Assembly: GCA_037893245.1 (NCBI GenBank)
Contig: JBAIAA010000117.1
Location: 1,860,001-1,924,000, forward strand
Reading direction: 5' to 3'
DNA length: 64,000 bases
Origin: Crossaster papposus
Lineage: Eukaryota > Echinodermata > Asteroidea > Velatida > Solasteridae
Positions 1 to 11,605 of the stretch are shown piece after piece; position 1 is the stretch's first letter, and the number at the start of each line of letters is the position of its first letter. The translations under genes and the position numbers were made by a program. The notes below the pieces were generated by a model. The model searched no databases. It saw only the letters and a list, made by a program, of their open reading frames with translations, and had not been told where the DNA came from.

Positions 1-3000
1 TGATGACAAACCAACCAGGCCACTTCAGCAATGTCCCATCTCATCATTCATGCCTAACGAGGATGAAATCAACACATTGAACAAGTGCTACATGATCCTA
101 GTAGCAAGGGACATCGTTCAGTGCTGCCCTGCATTGGCCTTCATGAAGTCAGCGATACCAGACCACATCGAGCACACCTACAGTGACCTCACAAAGAAGA
201 AGAGTGCCCTATTCACCCAAGAAATTCTTCCATGTAATGAGAACAACTATGGGGAAGTTGTCCAGATCCTCAACAGATATGAAGAATGGGTGCATAACAT
301 CTATACACCAAATTTACCAGTGGAGAAACCAACAACTCGTATAAATGTGAGCATCTAATTTTAAATAACAGAGTAAAGTTTAATACGCTTTATAGAAACC
401 AGATTGTGGATTATTGTTATTTTTGTGATAAATCATCAAATAGAACATGCTAAATTGTAAGCAAATTAGGCCAAATAAAACCAGCTCATCGTCCTCGCGC
501 ACTTCCTATTTTCCCCGCTGCCTCCTTAAACAAAAATTTACAATTTAGTTTCTATGTTTTTCCAGCAAACCTGTGTATACATGCAAGTTTAAATTCTACT
601 TTAGGTGTAATGGCTCATTTGGACACAAATATGCCAAGTAATCTGCATGTTATTATGCATAGGGAAATGGTCTCAATCAAATTGTTTTTAATGTGAGGTT
701 TCTGCTGTGAGTGTTTGAGACTGTATGTGTATTTATTGTGTTGTCTACCACTGTCCACTAAATTGTTAGTGAAAAGGCACTAAAGTATTGCATAAAATGT
801 GTGCAAAATACACGTCAGTAACATTTTAAGATTGTTATAATTTACAACCTGAATTTCTGGCTCGTTTTTCCCAGGGAGATGAGGGCAGTGATTTCGGCAT
901 GCAGGAAGCTGATGATCTACAAGACCTCACTGATGATGTAAGTTATTGCCAAATAACAAAATGATGCCCTCACTTAACACAAAAATATCTAGGAAGGGCA
1001 ACAACCCCAAAATGGATACACTCTACATGTACTGTAAGTCAAAGTTTAAATGTTGGTTATACTTGGCATTAGGCCAAAATGATGAATATATCTGGGGGAA
1101 AAAAACAAGTAAATCTGTTTCTGTTGTATGTTCGGGAGAATCATGTATCACCTACAAATTGGCAGCATCCAAAACTATTCACTCCCATTTGCTCGTCTCT
1201 CCCATATGAAAAAAAAAAAAAACAACTTTGTTTAGGCCCTAATTGTATTGTCTTTCTCCAACTGTCTAATTGTTGGTATTCTTGTCACTGAACACGTAGA
1301 TTTAAGAATTTAAAAAAAAAAAAATGGATCTTCTTCCTCTTTCGTATGATGAGCAGCTTAAATTGTTGCTGCATACATACATCGGTTTGATGACATTCGT
1401 GGAAACAGGGTGGGCCGCGTGAAGGTTGTCATTTCCCACCCCAAACAATGAATGAATTTGAAGGTATACATGTATTAAATGATGACTGAACATTGAACAC
1501 TTTTTTTGTTTGTGTGCGTTTTAAAAATTTGTTTTACAGGAAACTGGAGCAACATCTGATAATCAGAAAATCCAGTCACGTCCAGACCAGCCAGGATCTC
1601 ATATGGTGCAGTTAGATCCAGATGATCCACTACATGACGTCCACATTCCCGTTGGTGGTGACCAGCTGACAAGGGTACGGCTTGCCGGGGCAAAGGATCT
1701 CAGGGCTGGAGTTCACACCGCCAAACAGCGGTTTGATCATCTCTACCCCTTCGTTGGTGAAATGTGGCATGCTAAAAAGGCTTTTTTGAATGTAAGAAAT
1801 GAAATTATGCATTTGCTGTATTTTAAACAGCACCCAATACCAAATTACAGTCAGTTGATGGGGGGGGGGGGGGGGGGGGGGGGGGGTGGGGGTGTTGCCT
1901 TCTTTACCTTGTTCTAAACGTTTTATGTTTTAGAGTGAAACCAACTAATACTATGATAACCAAAGCAAAGTTCATGTACAAGAAGCAATTTTTTTATCTC
2001 GACTTGTTTAAAGATAATTAGTTATCCAAAAAAGTGAATTGCGGATCGCCTGTGTCGTCTTTTCCCATGGTCGATCCAGATATGCCGTGTTCTGTAAAAA
2101 AGTCAAATTGTGTGCATTTTTAACGACGACCTCAAATGACCTATAGATGGCTCTTGACCTATTTTGAAAGAGTTGTTATGAACCCCCACCCAAGGGTCAT
2201 TACATCCAAGCTATATTAAAATCCACCAAATTCTGTAGACGCAGAAACATTTGAAGCAATTTTGAACAATGCCCTCTAATGACCCCTACTTGACCTTGCA
2301 TACAAGATTCATCAAAATCCATAAAAGCATGTACAAGGTAGAAGTTATTAAAAAAAATTGAAAATGAAACATGTTGCTACACATTATATTGTTCAATCAT
2401 TCACATGTTCTAAACTTCTTAAATGATATATTTCTTTGTTTTTCCCCCACCAATATTTTTAGATGGCGTTTGATGTGCTGTTTAGCAACAAGTCAGCTCA
2501 TGATGTCGGTACTCTGAAGTACTTTCGGGAGAGAATTGGAAGGCGCAATGTTACAAATCCTGACAAAAATTATGAAGCATGTGAACAGCTGTTTCTGACT
2601 GTCGGCAAGGGATACCTTCTGAATGCTGCTTGTCAATTCTGGGGAATGAAAGACTTGTTTTCTGAGCCTACCCAACACATCCCTACAAAACTGCAGCGAG
2701 AAAGACAAGATCACACAAAACTGTATGTTGATAAGGTACTCAATGAATTTGTGGATCAGTACATACTAGTCAGTTGTGAGTCTGAGCAGATGGTAGTAGC
2801 CAATGATAGATTGGTTCAGTGCAGCAGAGTTGCCCTTGATCATAATTACACGGTAAAACAGCCTGATGATAATGATGAAGTGATGGTTGAGAATGTACAT
2901 GTAAAGGAACACATACATGTACAATCTACTGAGCACGTACCCCAAATTCCTAACCCTCCAAAACCTCCGCCCACTCCAAATCTCCAAACATCTCCAAGGA

Positions 3001-3699
3001 AAGTGAAAAAACCTGATGATAAAACACCACCATCACAAACTGCAAATCATTCAGACCAAGTTAGATCGTACGGGCTTTGTGTGCTTGACATGTATGTGTT
3101 TCTCCGACATATGATTGACACAACCAAAGAAGGAGATGGAAGTCGACTCCTGATAAACATGAAAAGGTTACTTCTTTACTTCTATGCAATGGGTCAGAAA
3201 AAGAACAAATATGCTCTAGAAATGCTAGTTGCTATTGCTCAAGTCGAAGCTCTTCTAACTCCCCAAATGGCCCAAAGAGTTTTATGGGGGCGCTTCTGTA
3301 GCATTAGAGGAGGAGCTGGTAACAACATAGAATGTGATTTAATGCAAGAGATTTACAACAGAGAGGGCAAAAAACATCCAGTGCATGGGGCCAAATAAAA
3401 CTATGAAGGCTATCCAACGAATCTCAAAAGCGCAAGCAGGTCTGCAGAAGATTTCAGAGAATTTTGCTGATAATACTTATTTGCATAAATTGTCAGTTAA
3501 ACACACTCATAGGTCAGCTGAAAAGGATGAAAAGCAGGTCTTGAAAGATTTGGTAAAACTACAGCCATTTATCTTCAGGAGTGGAAGATTACACAGTACT
3601 TTCCCAGTTGTCCCCTTTTGTCTGATCAATAATATCAATCATGACAAGTTGTGCTCATGGATCCGCAAACATGTCAATAATATCCAAGAAGGGTTGTAA
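1..3699 (+). CDS. DUF6589-like protein, 3' exons, one frameshift
   Basis: The gene enters from the left edge, so its N-terminus is missing. Four exons join in phase: 1-346, 875-937, 1540-1791 and 2463 to the stop near 3699, all with GT/AG borders. Exon 3 carries GGDQLTRVRLAGAKDLRAG, which resembles the GDQLT block of DUF6589 proteins, large families expanded in cnidarians, molluscs and echinoderms. Exon 4 continues with the family's helical C-terminal part and a low-complexity proline-rich insert (about residues 160-195 of that exon). The frame breaks near 3394-3396: the upstream frame stops at 3398 while the homologous-looking continuation runs in the +1 frame to 3699, as if one A had been added to an A-run. 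The function of DUF6589 is not established; I infer a mobile-element origin. The family call rests on remembered similarity, not a search. Confidence 0.6.
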
Positions 3700-4253
3700 G
3701 GCAAAGAAAAAATACCCATGTCAGTTATCAAATATAACTTATGCCAAGCATGCAAAAGAAAATAAGTAGAAGCAGTTTGTCACCTAAATTGTATGTTTTT
3801 AGTAGTGCTGGGATTTAAAACCGAATTGTTTAATATTCGGTTTTAATTCCACTATTCGGTTTCGATTTAGAAAACCGAATATTCGAAACCAACCCCAAAA
3901 AGTTTAGCCTTGCATTTTTGTGTGACACAGGCTGAAGAAGACAATTGTAACATCTTCCAATTGGCTCCATGGCCTCCGATTGTATACTAGAGGGAGGGGG
4001 GGGGTTACATTATGCCTGCACGTTTTGTTATAATTTGGCTATATTTGTCTTATATTCAGTTTAAGGTGTTTGGTTCAATGCAGCCACCTACTGGTAGTTG
4101 TGGTGGGCAAGACAATGGTGGGAAGGGGTTGTTTATACATGTAGGTTTTTAATTCATATTGTGTTTCTCTTTTACTGTAATAATTTGTAATTTGTAACTC
4201 AAATATTTTATATTATGAGCATGTTCGACAAGGCAAATTTCCATTGACAATAA
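3700..4253. other. AT-rich intergenic DNA with short palindromes
   Basis: No coding sequence is visible. Around 3818-3892 several copies of AAACCGAAT and its complement ATTCGGTTT form small hairpins, and there is a short G-run near 3997. This is the spacer downstream of the DUF6589-like gene. Confidence 0.5.
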
Positions 4254-4899
4254 CAATTGTGACCTGTCACCACAAAATGAGAGTAAAGTCGGAAATATTG
4301 AAAATTGAGATATTGGTATTTTCAAATTCTTGAGAAAGAGAGCTTTCCAATGGTACATAACACTTGGGGGTTTTGCGAAAAATCCTTTTACAACGCTCCA
4401 GAAAGTCATGGGTTTCACAAAACGTGTTTGTGAGAAAACTTACTTTAAACATCTTAAACAAAACACGCAAAAGATTAAAAAACAGGACAAGTAAGGTTAG
4501 GTTGAGCATAGCAACAGCTATGTTCTGATCATTATTTCTTCCTGAAATTTGCCACACATACAAACTATTGTATAAACAGCAAAATATCAAAATTTTGAAA
4601 ACGTGGGATACTGACGAGGACCTGATTTTCATATTTAATTACCGTGTTAATTAGACCATTATTGGACTTTAATCCAAACACTAACTACGCAAACACTACG
4701 AAAAATCACGTAATTTAAGAGGTTTTCGATCATGTGATCTCACCCAAAAAATGGGAATTTGTAGAGGAGGACTTGGGCATTCCAAATTATGCAAAATCCT
4801 AAAATTGACCACCCCTTCATATTTTGACTTGGGATGGCCATATCTCTGAATCACATTGTGCGACTTTACTCTCATTTTGTGATGACAGATCACAATTTG
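4254..4899. mobile_element. MITE-like element with about 38-bp terminal inverted repeats
   Basis: The left end CAATTGTGACCTGTCACCAC and the following AAAATGAGAGTAAAGTCG are mirrored at the right end (about 4861-4899) with only a few mismatches. The interior has no convincing protein; open frames on the minus strand here are by-products of the repeat. The target duplication is not clear. It resembles a non-autonomous DNA transposon. Confidence 0.6.
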
Positions 4900-5079
4900 A
4901 ATGAATGAATTATTGAATGATTGTCAGATTGGGCCTTCGTTAAACATATTCGCAGTTTCATCTGATTCTGATTTGATTACTTTTGACCTGGAATACTTCA
5001 CTGAGATACCAAAGGGATTTATTGTGTACTTTCACACATAGTATGTCATGCATATTTTTTTTTACATAACTGAGCTTAA

Positions 5080-5458
5080 AGGTAGGATACACCATTTGCA
5101 GATATCAAAAATATTTACTACCGAATTATTAAGAAATATCTTACACATTTGAAAGTAAATGTTGATTCTAGGCATCCAGCAAAAGGATTGCGTTAGATAT
5201 TCTGTAATTATTCCGAAAAATATAATTTTACAATGAAAAATTTGCGATCGCCGGACGGCGATCGCGAAAAAACAAAGATAACATAAGAATAACTGCTCAA
5301 CGCCGGTTGAAAAACCCCGCTGTTTTTCGTGTTTTTCTCGGCATCCATGATTGTAAAACTTCGGACAGCTCAGTTAAACGATATTTACTATAAAATACAA
5401 CCCCCCAAATCTACTCATTCATGATAATTCAAGCAATGACCAATGGTGTATACTACCT
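5080..5458 (+). mobile_element. TTAA-flanked MITE, copy 1
   Basis: The element begins AGGTAGGATACACCATT and ends with the inverted match AATGGTGTATACTACCT. Both sides are flanked by TTAA (5076-5079 and 5459-5462), the target-site signature of piggyBac-type and some Kolobok-type transposons. A short palindrome GCGATCGCC/GGCGATCGC sits inside. An inverted second copy lies at 28305-28638 and a fragment at about 18059. No coding capacity. Confidence 0.7.
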
Positions 5459-5635
5459 TTAATTATTGCTTTACATGTACAGTGTATTTCATTTTAGTTT
5501 TACAAGGCAATAAAGAGATGATACATGTAAATGAAAGTTGTTTGCTACGTGTATATGTTGATCATAATGAACAGATGAATATTTATTTAATTTCCTGTAT
5601 AGAAAGATTGTGAAATTTAACATTTCATGCACATT

Positions 5636-7069
5636 CTACTGCGAGTCGTCATCATATAGAAAGTTGAGGCAAAACTCCATGTCACATTCAAGGCACCGAC
5701 ATTTTAGCTTGCACATGTCGCAGCACAGATGAGGGATGCTTGCAAGTGTACCACATGGCTTATACCCAAAGTGTTGAAGAATAGTTGTCCTCCTGCAATT
5801 ATTTCCTCTGCATAAGTCCCGCATTACCTGCTGCATGCCTTCCTTATTCTTGGCTATATCTGAACCATTGAAGTACATAGTAGCTGTGGCTGGACAACCA
5901 TCCCTTCCTGCGCGCCCTGTCTGTTGAAAGTAGGCTTCTATTGTATGTGGCACACCAACGTGAACAATATGGCGAATACTAGGGGCATCTACACCCATCC
6001 CTACTGCACATGTGGCAAACACAACCCTGCATGTGTTTTTCGATGATGAAAGCTGCTTGAGCAGAACCTGTTTCATTTCTTCTGTTTGGGGAGCATGGTA
6101 CTGCCCAAACAATCTGTGATCTGGACCAACACATGTTTCTGGATAGTACTGATGAACACCGAGTACATTTTCAAAAAGCCTGTATGCATAGCCACAGTAC
6201 TTCAATTTCATGTAGATGATAGTGGTGGGATAGCATATGCCTTCTTCAAGTAACTTAAGAGCTATTGGATATAGTACGTCATGATAACTTTGGACTCCAT
6301 ATATAGAGGGCAGTCGACTCTTTACGGTGTACGTGATATTTTTCCTGTCAGGATTCCTGCTAATAATAACAGGTTTCCTCAAGCAAAGCGACTTAATTAT
6401 GGCTTCTCTGTAATCCTGTGGTGCAGTTGCAGTCATTGCAGCTGTTGGAGTATGTGGATATAGGCTAGCTAAAATGCCTAACTTTGCAAAATCCGGTCTG
6501 AAATCCAGGCCCCACTCCACTATGCAATGTGCTTCATCTACCACTGTCACAACCACTGTGTTTTGAATTGCATCAGACAATAAAAAGGATCGTGATGACA
6601 AAACTGCTTCCGGATGGGCATAGATGATATTTGCTTTGCGCAGTTGCTCCTCACTGCTCCCAGCAATACAAGCATCTGTAGATGAAATTTGGTTTGTCTC
6701 TTCTTCTTGATCACTATCATGATCAAGACAAGTCCCAATCACCATATTACCACTAAGTATACCAACGTGCACACCAATGCTGGAAAGTTTTGAGGCTTGA
6801 TCTTGAACGATTGCATTTAGAGGTGTGACAACCAGAAGTTTGGGATTGTTTATGTTTAGTTTATATCCCAGCATATACACAGCTATTTGGTAAATGAGGC
6901 TTTTTCCATAGCCTGTAGGAAGAATGACGAAAACATCACGTCCATTAAACAGTTGCCACAATGCCTGACACTGTGCAGGTTTGAGATCAATACTCAATTG
7001 TAACCGATTTACTGCGTATTGAACCGAGGGCCAAAAGCTGTTCATGTTTGATGATACATGTAGATCCAC
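5636..7069 (-). CDS. RecQ-like ATP-dependent DNA helicase, single exon
   Basis: This is an intact 477-residue reading frame. Superfamily-2 helicase motifs appear in order: Walker A PTGYGKS (residues 51-57), DEAH (178-181), motif III AMTATAP (211-217), and motifs V-VI GMGVDAPS with QQTGRAGRDG (357-391). After these comes a RecQ-type zinc-binding segment with NNCRRTTILQHFGY (about 423-436) and CCDMC (449-453). RecQ enzymes unwind DNA 3'-5' using ATP. There is no HRDC domain and no long N-terminal region as in BLM or WRN. The lack of introns, short length and tail-to-tail position with a DUF6589-like gene make it look more like a mobile-element-borne helicase than a cellular RecQ orthologue; that is inference. 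The start at 7069 is the first ATG; another is 8 codons further in. Confidence 0.85.
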   Translation of the reverse strand: MDLHVSSNMNSFWPSVQYAVNRLQLSIDLKPAQCQALWQLFNGRDVFVILPTGYGKSLIYQIAVYMLGYKLNINNPKLLVVTPLNAIVQDQASKLSSIGVHVGILSGNMVIGTCLDHDSDQEEETNQISSTDACIAGSSEEQLRKANIIYAHPEAVLSSRSFLLSDAIQNTVVVTVVDEAHCIVEWGLDFRPDFAKLGILASLYPHTPTAAMTATAPQDYREAIIKSLCLRKPVIISRNPDRKNITYTVKSRLPSIYGVQSYHDVLYPIALKLLEEGICYPTTIIYMKLKYCGYAYRLFENVLGVHQYYPETCVGPDHRLFGQYHAPQTEEMKQVLLKQLSSSKNTCRVVFATCAVGMGVDAPSIRHIVHVGVPHTIEAYFQQTGRAGRDGCPATATMYFNGSDIAKNKEGMQQVMRDLCRGNNCRRTTILQHFGYKPCGTLASIPHLCCDMCKLKCRCLECDMEFCLNFLYDDDSQ

Positions 7070-7119
7070 ACAACTTTAATACAACTGTCAACTGATTGAA
7101 GAAGCTGTTGGAAAGCTGA

Positions 7120-7730
7120 CCAACTCAGTCCCAAACCAACTTGTCCTAGGTCCACTCGGTCTGTATAGGAAAATGTACGGAAATAAAGTTAAGTATGTAC
7201 ACTACACACACAAAAGTTGGTCGAGATTGCCATGTTTAGGGCGTCCTTTTTTATTTCTGTGGTTCTCATTTCCGATCGCATTCGACCCTATTTTGGGCTC
7301 CCGACCCAAGAAAAAACACCATTTTTATTACCGCTGACCATATCTGGAACCCCATTCACACAGCAAAAAAATAGCAAATAAAAAATGAATAGTAAATTCA
7401 CAAAATCAAAATGGTTGTTTGTATGCAGTGACATCAACTCTGATAAACTCACAATAAACAAAACTGGACATATGAAAATACACACTTCTCATCATTTAAT
7501 TTATCAATCTATGATGTAATCAGGTAAAACTGCAATTCTTTTTTTGTTTAAATTTGTAATTAATTTTTCGACCAACCGGCCCAACTTCAAGGGCAAAAAA
7601 AAAAAATTAAGAAAAAAGCAACGCCCCTATACAAACAAAAATGCAATATTGTTTCTATGTACATTTTCTCATACTAATGACCGAGTCGACTTGGGACCAA
7701 CCGAGGACCTGGGCGGGACTAGTCTAGTGG
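7120..7730. repeat. Possible degenerate inverted-repeat element
   Basis: A segment at about 7120-7166 containing CCTAGGTCCACTCGGTC resembles, in reverse complement, 7680-7730, which contains GACCGAGTCGACTTGGGACC. TTGGTCGA/TCGACCAA also occurs on both inner sides. The match is imperfect, so this is only a candidate old foldback. No gene is visible from 7070 to 8300. Confidence 0.3.
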
Positions 7731-8312
7731 CCGGGAGAAATCAGAGATTTTGACATCTGTTATATAATTCTTAAAAAAGAATTTAACTAAGTTTTTATCC
7801 AGCTCACAGACATGCCAACAAAGAGGTACAGTACGAGTGAAATTGCATGTTGCATAAAATCCCATTCTTAATGACTGGGTATAGTCATGTACATTTTATG
7901 TAGTTTGCAGGATTCAGTGACCAGTACTAGTACTAGTACGGCCTTTTATACACAAGAATGAAAAACCCCTGAATGTGTTGGACCCATGTAAATAGTTCGC
8001 TAATTGACCATGTTGATTTTAACTTTAGCAAACTCGATTTTGTGGAAAGAGGGCAGAGTTACTTTTTAATTTTGGAAATTGTAAGGAAAAATGCAAAGAC
8101 AACCCGCATTACTGTTTACAAATATAACATGACAACATGCATGCCTCCGAGTCCGGGTGAAAAAAAAGATGAGAAAAATCCATTTTCGTTAACAATACGG
8201 AAAGAAGGTACATGCACAGCCTGCCTCCACTTCTTTGGTTGTGTATAAAGTCTAGACTAAAGTGCAGAACAACATTTGAAATGTATCACGGCCCTGGCCT
8301 AGTCCGAGTATT

Positions 8313-8427
8313 AACTAGGACCCTACATCGCTTTTTTAAACATTTGGACATGATCTGGCGATATATCATCCAAATCATCGCCAGATCATGTCCAAATGTT
8401 TAAAAAAAGCGACGTAGGGTCCTAGTT
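8313..8427. repeat. Near-perfect foldback, about 50-bp arms
   Basis: The left arm starts AACTAGGACCCTACATCGC and the right arm ends with its complement GCGACGTAGGGTCCTAGTT. Only a dozen or so bases around ATATCATCCAA separate the arms. Weaker inverted similarity extends outward (GGCCCTGGCCTAGTCC against its complement), suggesting a short MITE. Confidence 0.75.
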
Positions 8428-8449
8428 TGGACTAGTATCATGGCCCTAG

Positions 8450-10190
8450 ATTCCTTCATGTTGTCAACATTTTTGCACAAACTTACCTTCACTGAGAATG
8501 AGTTATATGATAAAATACTTTTTTTCCAAAAGTATGTGGTTTATCATAAATTTGTCAGCTTTATTTAAAGAAAATATTAATAAATGTTAACTTGTTAACT
8601 TAGGATTTTCCGAGATTTTTTAAAGCATGGTTAATCTTTAGGGAACACTCATCATTATGATTATCAATATCACTCAGTTGCTTAACGAATTTTTGTTTGC
8701 CCAATTTCCGGACGGCACTGGTCATGCCGGTTTTTTTAGACAACTTTTGTTTAGACTCGTCTAGGATGTCCTACAAGTACAATTACCCCAACAAGACGCT
8801 AAGTATGTAACTGAGCAATACATGTTCATTAAACAATCCTTACTTACAAAATACGAGCGTGTAGCTAGTTGAGATTGCATCGGCACAGAACCATAGAGAA
8901 AGGAACATAAGTCAGAACCCATGCCTAATGATTCCCATGAACTGCACGTATTTTGCGGTCTTTGTGCACAATATTGTGAATCAAGCTAGCAACGAAGATG
9001 TGAACTTTTAGTATTGCCGCCAGACTACTATACGTGTCAGAATACACCAATCACAGGGAACCTAATTTGCATGCGTATCCAAAAATATTGGATATGTAAA
9101 TGATCCAATACCAGGGTGAGAGTGCAGCTTTTGTGTCGGTGAGGGCGCTGCTCGATATCCTGGGAACGAGGTTGCTATACAACCAGCTGTTTCTTGCCTG
9201 CAAATCCGCCGTGTGGTTCCAAAATGACGAGTCTGTGAACATTTTAGCTTCAAGTTTTCCCTACAAATTGTCCTTTAAGGACAAAACAAGACAGTAAGTA
9301 GTAAATTTTATACAATTTTTCTTTTTAAAAACCTACATTTGAATGATTTATTCCGTCATACGGAGCCAGAAAATGCGATTTTGTACGACGATTTTTTTCA
9401 CCAGGAACGACAGCGAACGCGTGCGTTCGTGGCTAGTCTGGTGCTCGTGCGACCTTCGTGTATGGATTACACTGTATGCGTTTGGTAACCTGACCAAATC
9501 TTTGAACTCGCACGAAGTGCGGTGAATTTGCAATGTTTTTAAGCCATTTTCTCACATTAATAATGAGAATTGATAGTTGTTTTATTGTCTGAGGATAATT
9601 ATATAGTTTACAGATTTATAATTATTTAACATTTTGTCAACAAATTGAGACTAGACGTAAGGTTATCGAAAATAAAAAGCTCCCCCCTGAGAATCTATTT
9701 CGTGAAAAAAGGGTCTTCCGCAAGAATTTAATAATTGCTGATTAGGACCGTGTTTTTTTATATTTTTGGTATGTAAAATCATCTTGACAACATGTTTACA
9801 TGGTTTTTGTGTGTGTTTAAACATAATAATTATATACTTATGGTTCAATTGATAATTTCTACATAATAATGTTGATTTTTTTAATTTAAATTCTTTTCTT
9901 TTTTCAACAAAGAAAAAGATGACAATTGACATAATGAATGGGCCTACTAGTACTTTGTTATCGTGTGATTTTGGCTACCGTACCAGGACATTTTCTCTGA
10001 TGAATGGACTTACGCCCGTAGCGGAAGCTATGTGCAATTTTTTCCACAATATTATTCTTTAAGACTATTATATTCAATTTGTATTTCGTTTTGATTTCCC
10101 ATCACAGTATTCTTGTCAGGTTACCCAGACACGACTTGCTCTGCATTATCATCATTAATATGATTGATTGTTTGTGGTTTTTTTAGCTGT
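8450..10190. other. AT-rich noncoding DNA
   Basis: I see no supported gene here. The sequence TCCTGGGAACGAGGTTGC near 9160-9177 is a dispersed motif that recurs near 23690 and, inverted, near 50470, so the open frame around 9100-9297 is probably repeat-derived. Confidence 0.4.
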
Positions 10191-10233
10191 ACTATGGATT
10201 CGACAAACACTTCTGAGATCCCCATGGTCATAG

Positions 10234-10590
10234 ATAGATGATGCTGCAACAAGTGCAATGGACAGGCCATCCACATCGTCATCGTGCCTAACTCACCGAA
10301 AACAAGCCGGTATGGACTACTTTACTTAAAAGACTACTGACAGACGGACACCAACTCGGTTTACTAAGTAATTTGTATTATGTAATCCAATTGCTTTTAT
10401 TGGTTTATGTGCAAGGTTAAAAACGCCCCTCCCGATCATTTTTTTTGTATTTGTCACATTCTTTATTTCAGATATCGGTCCATATGCTGCTAAAGCCGGG
10501 ATAACTGCACGTCACTTCAGCAAGGATGAACATCTGGAGCTTCCTCTTCTCCAAGTCATCAAATGTGGCTTAGTGCTTGAACAAAGATAA
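10234..10590 (+). CDS. Candidate small two-exon gene or pseudo-exons
   Basis: Two short stretches look like exons: 10234-10309, preceded by TAG and followed by GTATGG, and 10472-10590, preceded by the good acceptor TTCTTTATTTCAG. They join in phase and end at TAA. The second encodes GPYAAKAGITARHFSKDE and more, which reads like ordinary protein. No start codon or upstream exon was found and I do not recognise a family. It could be the tail of a decayed gene. Confidence 0.25.
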
Positions 10591-10645
10591 CAGTAAAACA
10601 ACATGTGGATTTGCAAACTTAACTTTTAAATGATATCTTTGATTA

Positions 10646-10990
10646 ATTAATTATGCAAATTAGTCATTATTATCTGTTCTACATTGTTGTAAACAAGTCG
10701 CTCATTGTTGTCAATTGATAATATATTGCTAATGTAGCACAAAATGTAGCCACCAAATTAGCCAACCCAATTCTACAAATAGACCATTTATTGACAATTT
10801 CACTAATTAAATATGCAAACTAGGCACAAATGCATAATTGTATACATTGTTGTAAAACAAGTTGCTAATTGTGGCAAATTGATACATGTTTATTGCTTTT
10901 GTAGCATAATATTCACCAAAATAGTCCCATCAATGCTACAAATATGGTATTTATTGGTGATTTTACTAATTAGATATGCAAATTAGGCAC
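10646..10990. repeat. Two tandem units of about 160 bp
   Basis: The block TTAATTATGCAAATTAG ... ACATTGTTGTAAACAAG ... CTACAAATA ... ATTTATTG occurs twice in a row, and a third start ATTAGATATGCAAATTAG appears near 10970. The units are diverged and very AT-rich. No coding content. Confidence 0.6.
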
Positions 10991-11605
10991 AAATATTAAT
11001 TTTTAACATTCCAAATAAATTTTTTTTTAACAAAGGAGTGTATGCATTACAATTGTGCCAAGTATGAAAGCCAACAAATAAACCTATATGGAGTTATGAT
11101 TTTAAAATGGTATTATTTGGTAATTTACTCGGTGCCTTCGGCTCTATAAAGAGAAACAAAGAATAACCTTTGACCTTTTGAAAAATTTTGAGCAATTTTT
11201 CCGATGTTCAAACCGTCATATTTTGAAAACCCATTGGTCCTTTGAAAAAATTCAAGCAGTTTCTGAATGCTTAAGACATGCTCTTTCAGCCCTGCTTTAA
11301 ATTTCAGCCTTACAAGACCTTGAAAAATATCACCAAAAGTGCTGTCAGCCTAATGGTATACATCTACAGAAATAAAAGGGAGGGGGGCAACTGAAGATGC
11401 ATCACCGTAGTGACATTGTCCCCATAAAAAATACCTGAACAAAAAAAATGGATTGAAACTAATAATTACCAACATGGTCCTTTTATTTCTGCAGAGGGTG
11501 TATCAAACAAACCTTGCACCCCCCCCCCCCCCCCCCCCCCACCCAGCTAGGCATGTACTATCATCCCCTTTTCCCCATAAAGAACAAAAAATACAATGTA
11601 CGCAC

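Noticed and set aside
1860-1886. Poly-G runs (also 34352, 34996, 51607) as functional G-quadruplexes
   Set aside because: Long mononucleotide runs are frequent here, lie in noncoding DNA and are length-uncertain in assemblies; no regulatory context is visible.
4267-4632. 121-residue minus-strand frame
   Set aside because: It lies inside a MITE, includes its terminal repeat and shows no domain.
9062-9297. Several short frames around 9.1-9.3 kb
   Set aside because: They overlap the dispersed CCTGGGAACGAGGTTGC repeat and occur on both strands.
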